The translations under genes and the position numbers were made by a program. The notes beneath the pieces were generated by a model. The model made no database searches and was not told the origin of the DNA. It saw only the letters and a program-made list of their open reading frames with translations. Source: Virgibacillus senegalensis (GTDB taxonomy: Bacteria; Bacillota; Bacilli; Bacillales; Amphibacillaceae). From it: a DNA stretch of 64,000 bases. The stretch covers positions 537,557 to 601,556 of the forward strand of contig NZ_LN611424.1 of the NCBI RefSeq assembly GCF_000821245.2, read 5' to 3'. Positions within the stretch are counted from its first letter, which is position 1; each line of letters begins with the position of its first letter. Below are positions 60,324 to 64,000 of this stretch, piece by piece.

Positions 60324-61214
60324 TTGAAAAAAGTGAAAAAAGCCATCATCCCGGCTGCTGGTCTGGGGACAAGGTTCTTACCAGCGACAAAAGCAATGCC
60401 GAAAGAAATGCTGCCGATCGTCGACAAACCGACGATTCAATATATCGTGGAAGAAGCAATTGCTTCTGGAATAGAAGATATTCTGATTGTTACCGGAAAA
60501 GGAAAGCGCGCAATCGAGGATCATTTCGATCACAATTTCGAATTAGAAGAGAACTTAATCAAAAAAGAAAAATTCGACCTGTTGGAAAAAACCAAGCAGC
60601 CTGCCCAAGTGGACATTCACTACATAAGGCAGAAGGAACCAAAAGGATTGGGCCATGCTGTCTGGTGCGCACGGAAGTTCATCGGCGACGAACCATTCGC
60701 TGTCTTGCTCGGTGACGATATCGTCCAAAGTGACACACCATGCTTGAAGCAGTTGATCAATCAGTATGAAGAAACCGGTTCTTCTATCATCGGTGTCCAA
60801 CAGGTAGACCAAGGCCAGACGCACCGCTATGGAATCATCGATCCGAACACGAGTGAAGGTCGCCGCTATCAAGTGAACACGTTCGTGGAAAAGCCGGCGA
60901 AAGGAACGGCACCATCCAATTTGGCGATCATGGGACGCTACATCCTGACCCCTGAAATCTTCGGCTTTTTGGACAAGCAGGAAACAGGAGCTGGGGGAGA
61001 AATCCAACTGACTGATGCCATCCAGCATCTGAACGAGCTGCAAAATGTATATGCGTATGACTTTGAAGGCAAGCGGTATGATGTCGGAGAAAAGTTGGGA
61101 TTTATTAAGACGACAGTTGAATTTGCTATACAGAATGAAGAATTTGGCGAGGAAGTAAAAGAATTACTACGTAGTCTCTTGTCGACAAAAACAGAAGTAC
61201 AAATGGAGGGTTAA
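60324..61214 (+). CDS. galU: GalU/GtaB: UTP-glucose-1-phosphate uridylyltransferase
   Basis: 296 residues from TTG 60324 behind GGGAGAGAG; the frame is open upstream but that part covers the hairpin. Nucleotidyltransferase start [21 protein letters not shown], then [18 protein letters not shown], and [12 protein letters not shown] further on. It makes UDP-glucose from UTP and glucose-1-phosphate for capsule, glycolipid and teichoic acid glucosylation. It is followed after 3 nt by ugd, which uses its product. Confidence 0.96.
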   Translation: MKKVKKAIIPAAGLGTRFLPATKAMPKEMLPIVDKPTIQYIVEEAIASGIEDILIVTGKGKRAIEDHFDHNFELEENLIKKEKFDLLEKTKQPAQVDIHYIRQKEPKGLGHAVWCARKFIGDEPFAVLLGDDIVQSDTPCLKQLINQYEETGSSIIGVQQVDQGQTHRYGIIDPNTSEGRRYQVNTFVEKPAKGTAPSNLAIMGRYILTPEIFGFLDKQETGAGGEIQLTDAIQHLNELQNVYAYDFEGKRYDVGEKLGFIKTTVEFAIQNEEFGEEVKELLRSLLSTKTEVQMEG

Positions 61215-61217
61215 AAA

Positions 61218-62540
61218 TTGAAGATAGCTGTAGTTGGTACCGGTTATGTTGGATTAGTCACGGGTGTGAGTCTTTCGGAGATCGGCCATGATGTCACATG
61301 TATAGATATTGACCAAAAGAAAGTGGAGAAAATGCAAAAAGGGATATCGCCAATCTACGAGCCAGGCCTTGATGAACTAATGACAAAGAACATTCAGGAA
61401 GAACGCCTGTTTTTCACTACTAGTCATCAGCATGGATTTGATAAAGCGGACGTTATTTATATTGCAGTGGGAACCCCGGAAAATGAAGATGGTTCTGCGA
61501 ATCTTGCCTTTGTCGAACAAGTTGCAAAGGATATTGCCGCCAATGTAACAAAGGATACCATCGTCGTTACCAAAAGTACTGTGCCGGTTGGAACTAATCA
61601 CAGGATCCAGCAAATTATCAATATTAATCTGATAAACAGTGTTAATGTAGAAGTAGTTTCCAATCCTGAGTTTTTGAAAGAGGGATCGGCGATCTATGAT
61701 TCTTTTAATGGAGATAGAATTGTGATCGGTGCTGATAGCGTAGAGGCTGCAAATGTGATTGAGGATATCAATCGGCCTTTTGGTGTACCGGTTTTCAGAA
61801 CGGATATTCGGAGTGCGGAAATGATAAAGTATGCTTCTAATGCATTCCTGGCAACAAAAATCAGCTTTATAAATGAAGTGTCGAACATATGTGAACGGGT
61901 GGACGCGAATATTGAAGATGTTGCTCAGGGAATGGGAATGGACAAACGAATCGGAGATAAATTCCTTAATGCCGGTATAGGTTACGGGGGCTCTTGTTTT
62001 CCTAAAGATACTAAGGCGCTTATCCAAATTGCAGGAAACGTTGATTATGATTTTGAGTTACTAAAAGGTGTTGTCAATGTTAATAAAAAGCAGCAAGGCC
62101 TGTTAATAGATAAATTGGATGAACGGCTCCCAACTATCCAAGGGAAAAGGATAGCAGTATTAGGCTTGGCATTCAAACCAAATACAGATGATATGCGGGA
62201 GGCTGCTTCGCATATAATTGTTGATAAATTACTGGAGAGAGGTGCTGAAGTAGTAGCATTTGACCCTATTGCGATAGAAAATGCTAAAAAAACGCTTAGT
62301 GACAAGGTTCGGTATGCCTATAATGTTGAAGATGCGGTAAAAGATGCTGATGCAGCTCTGATACTAACCGAATGGAAAGAAATAAAAGACGTAGATTTAA
62401 ATGTTTTTTCATCTATGAACTACCCCTTGGTTATAGACGGTAGGAACTGTTTTCATCTAGATGATATGAAGGATAAATCGATAGAATATCATTCAATCGG
62501 GCGACCATCAGTGGTAGCGTCAAAACAGATGCTTGTGTGA
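61218..62540 (+). CDS. ugd: Ugd: UDP-glucose 6-dehydrogenase
   Basis: 440 residues. NAD-binding VVGTGYVG (5-12), catalytic Cys260 in GYGGSCFPKDTK, and SNPEFLKEGSAIYD. It oxidises UDP-glucose to UDP-glucuronate, an acidic sugar donor for the capsule. TTG 61218 follows GGAGGG. BY-kinases are known to phosphorylate and activate this enzyme in Bacillus, and the kinase gene is in the same cluster. The end of galU holds a TTGTCGACAA palindrome that may be chance. Confidence 0.96.
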   Translation: MKIAVVGTGYVGLVTGVSLSEIGHDVTCIDIDQKKVEKMQKGISPIYEPGLDELMTKNIQEERLFFTTSHQHGFDKADVIYIAVGTPENEDGSANLAFVEQVAKDIAANVTKDTIVVTKSTVPVGTNHRIQQIININLINSVNVEVVSNPEFLKEGSAIYDSFNGDRIVIGADSVEAANVIEDINRPFGVPVFRTDIRSAEMIKYASNAFLATKISFINEVSNICERVDANIEDVAQGMGMDKRIGDKFLNAGIGYGGSCFPKDTKALIQIAGNVDYDFELLKGVVNVNKKQQGLLIDKLDERLPTIQGKRIAVLGLAFKPNTDDMREAASHIIVDKLLERGAEVVAFDPIAIENAKKTLSDKVRYAYNVEDAVKDADAALILTEWKEIKDVDLNVFSSMNYPLVIDGRNCFHLDDMKDKSIEYHSIGRPSVVASKQMLV

Positions 62541-62585
62541 TTTTATAGAACCCAAAATATAATCTCATTAAGAAAGGTGAAGTAA

Positions 62586-64000
62586 ATGAACTATCGCACA
62601 AGATTATCGTTATTAGTCTTGATGGATACTATCATCGTAGGCACTGCGATATTTATCGCGGCATGGATTGCGTATCCCTATACAAGTTCTGTCATTCATG
62701 CAGATGCAATTGTTATTAGCGCTATAGCCCTTGTCTTGTTTCATCATTTGTTTGCATTTGTTTATAAGTTGTACAATAAGGTTTGGTCGTACGCCAGTGT
62801 CGGCGAATTAGTTGCCATCGTCAAAGCTGTTACTTTCTCTATTTTGGCAACCACCATTTTGCAGTTTTTAGTAAACGATTTTGCACTTTATAAACGAGCT
62901 CTTATTGTAACTTGGATGCTCCACGTTATTTTTATCGGTGGTTCAAGGTTTGTTTGGCGAATTTTTAGAGATCGGTTCATCACGACTAACACCAATCAAA
63001 AGAGAACCTTAATCGTTGGTGCTGGAGCGGCAGGGGCAATGATTGCCCGGCAACTTAAAAATGAACAAAACAAAGCTGAGTTACGTCCGGTTGCCTTTGT
63101 TGATGACGATTTGTCCAAACAAAAAATGCAGCTCTATAATTTGCCGGTCGAAGGCACTGTCGAAGAGATACCAGAGATTGTGGAACGACTAAGTATCGAA
63201 CATATCGTCATTGCAATCCCTTCGTTAAAAAACGGGGAGCTAAATGAAATTGTATCCAAATGCAACAAAACGAACGTGAAGGTGCAGATGCTGCCGAAAA
63301 TAGAAGATCTTATGTCTGGGAAAGTATCAGTGAATACGTTGAAAAATGTCGAAGTCGAAGACGTTCTTGGGCGAGATACAGTAGAACTTGATATTCATAC
63401 GATCACTGAATATGTAACTGGGAACACGGTGATGGTTACCGGCGCAGGTGGGTCTATCGGCTCGGAAATCTGTCGGCAGCTGATGAAATTTTTGCCGAAA
63501 AAAATCGTACTGGTCGGACACGGAGAATTCAGTATCTATACCATCGATATGGAGCTAAGAGGGACTTACAGTGATTCCGACACGGAAATCGTGCCGGCGA
63601 TCGGCGACGTCCAGGATCGCAAACGAATTTTTGAAATCGTGGAAGAACATAATCCGACGATTATTTATCATGCAGCGGCACATAAACACGTTCCGCTAAT
63701 GGAACACAATCCGCATGAAGCGGTAAAAAACAATGTAATCGGTACGAAGAATGTGTCAGAAGCTGCGGATACATTTGGCGTCAACACGTTTGTATTAGTA
63801 TCTACCGACAAAGCAGTAAACCCGACGAACGTCATGGGTGCCACCAAACGTCTTGCGGAAATGGTTGTGCAGGACATGGCCCAGCGGAGCAATACGAAGT
63901 TTGTCGCTGTACGGTTCGGCAACGTGCTTGGAAGCCGGGGCAGCGTCATTCCGTTATTCAAGAAACAAATCGAAGCAGGCGGACCGGTTACGGTAACCCA
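62586..64000 (+). CDS. CapD/EpsC-like UDP-sugar 4,6-dehydratase, membrane type (3' end outside window)
   Basis: The frame is open from ATG 62586 (GAAAGGTGAA before it) to the window end, 471 residues. Four N-terminal membrane segments (about 9-115) lead into a CoA-binding-like domain (TLIVGAGAAGAMIARQL, about 140). A Rossmann SDR domain starts at MVTGAGGSIGSEICRQL (about 282), with YHAAAHKHVPLMEHNP, VSTDKAVNPTNVMGATKR and VRFGNVLGSRGSV. Such enzymes convert UDP-GlcNAc to a 4-keto-6-deoxy sugar, a step toward bacillosamine or fucosamine-like sugars. It lies 45 nt after ugd in the same operon. Normal length is about 600, so roughly 130 residues are missing. Confidence 0.93.
   Translation, partial: MNYRTRLSLLVLMDTIIVGTAIFIAAWIAYPYTSSVIHADAIVISAIALVLFHHLFAFVYKLYNKVWSYASVGELVAIVKAVTFSILATTILQFLVNDFALYKRALIVTWMLHVIFIGGSRFVWRIFRDRFITTNTNQKRTLIVGAGAAGAMIARQLKNEQNKAELRPVAFVDDDLSKQKMQLYNLPVEGTVEEIPEIVERLSIEHIVIAIPSLKNGELNEIVSKCNKTNVKVQMLPKIEDLMSGKVSVNTLKNVEVEDVLGRDTVELDIHTITEYVTGNTVMVTGAGGSIGSEICRQLMKFLPKKIVLVGHGEFSIYTIDMELRGTYSDSDTEIVPAIGDVQDRKRIFEIVEEHNPTIIYHAAAHKHVPLMEHNPHEAVKNNVIGTKNVSEAADTFGVNTFVLVSTDKAVNPTNVMGATKRLAEMVVQDMAQRSNTKFVAVRFGNVLGSRGSVIPLFKKQIEAGGPVTVT

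Noticed and set aside
60555..61043. 162-codon minus-strand frame
   Set aside because: It is fully antisense to galU, whose product is unmistakable.
61377..62027. 216-codon minus-strand frame
   Set aside because: It is antisense to ugd, without a ribosome site or known motifs.

Overview
The window looks like chromosome of a low-GC, Gram-positive, spore-forming Bacillaceae bacterium. The reasons are strong AGGAGG ribosome binding sites, frequent TTG starts, a ribitol-type wall teichoic acid gene set, LCP, LysM/NlpC and GW-module wall proteins, an RsbR-type stress regulator, and small Bacillus-type families (DUF1659, DUF2922, YvrJ, DUF1540). Genus and species cannot be named from the sequence alone. 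No rRNA, tRNA or CRISPR array was seen.

Layout. 1-6372: end of an exopolysaccharide operon (MurJ-type flippase, PIG-L deacetylase, O-antigen-ligase-like polymerase, GT4, split Alg14/Alg13-type glycosyltransferase, GNAT protein). 6560-7606: tagO. 7639-8912: an IS3-family (IS150-type) element inserted in the loop of the tagO terminator. 9565-16002: two large secreted autolysins, one ending in a glucosaminidase and one starting with an amidase, each with four GW-type double modules, like a Staphylococcus Atl split in two. 16042-31149: wall teichoic acid locus (tagB-like, tagD, acyltransferase, tarI, tarJ, two CDP-polyol phosphotransferases, a TarM/TagE-like glucosyltransferase, tarG, tarH, a pyruvyl transferase, tarA, an LCP ligase). 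31542-43376: a GntR-controlled catabolic operon with a sugar ABC transporter, FGGY kinase, SIS protein, TIM-barrel isomerase, Gfo/Idh oxidoreductase, M20 amidohydrolase, a threonine-synthase-like PLP enzyme, RidA and a metallo-beta-lactamase-fold hydrolase; I cannot match it to a known pathway. 43726-44602: DUF1659-DUF2922-YvrJ cassette. 44786-46911: RsbR-like protein and CorA. 47063-52323: PrpR-like regulator, KdgT-type permease, DUF1537 kinase and PdxA2, fitting threonate/erythronate use. 52400-53617: a striking array of 58 tandem 21-bp repeats. 53650-57360: NERD protein, DUF1540 protein and two LysM-NlpC/P60 hydrolases. 57613-64000: second capsule/EPS operon (Wzz-like modulator, tyrosine kinase, PHP phosphatase, candidate EAR antitermination RNA, galU, ugd, capD-like gene cut by the window end).

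How it works together. Most of the window builds or remodels the cell envelope. TagO starts undecaprenyl-linked teichoic acid, TarA/TagB/TagD and TarIJ plus the TarF/L-type enzymes prime and extend it, the GT4 enzyme decorates it, TarGH exports it and an LCP protein attaches it to peptidoglycan. GW modules in the nearby autolysins are a family known to bind teichoic acids. Four exact Spo0A-box matches lie upstream of an autolysin gene, tarI, tarA and the kdgT operon, which suggests control at the transition to biofilm or sporulation. The two sugar-catabolic operons carry their own regulators plus candidate NagR-like and CcpA (cre) sites. Gene starts were chosen by ribosome binding site and differ in several cases from the longest open frame.
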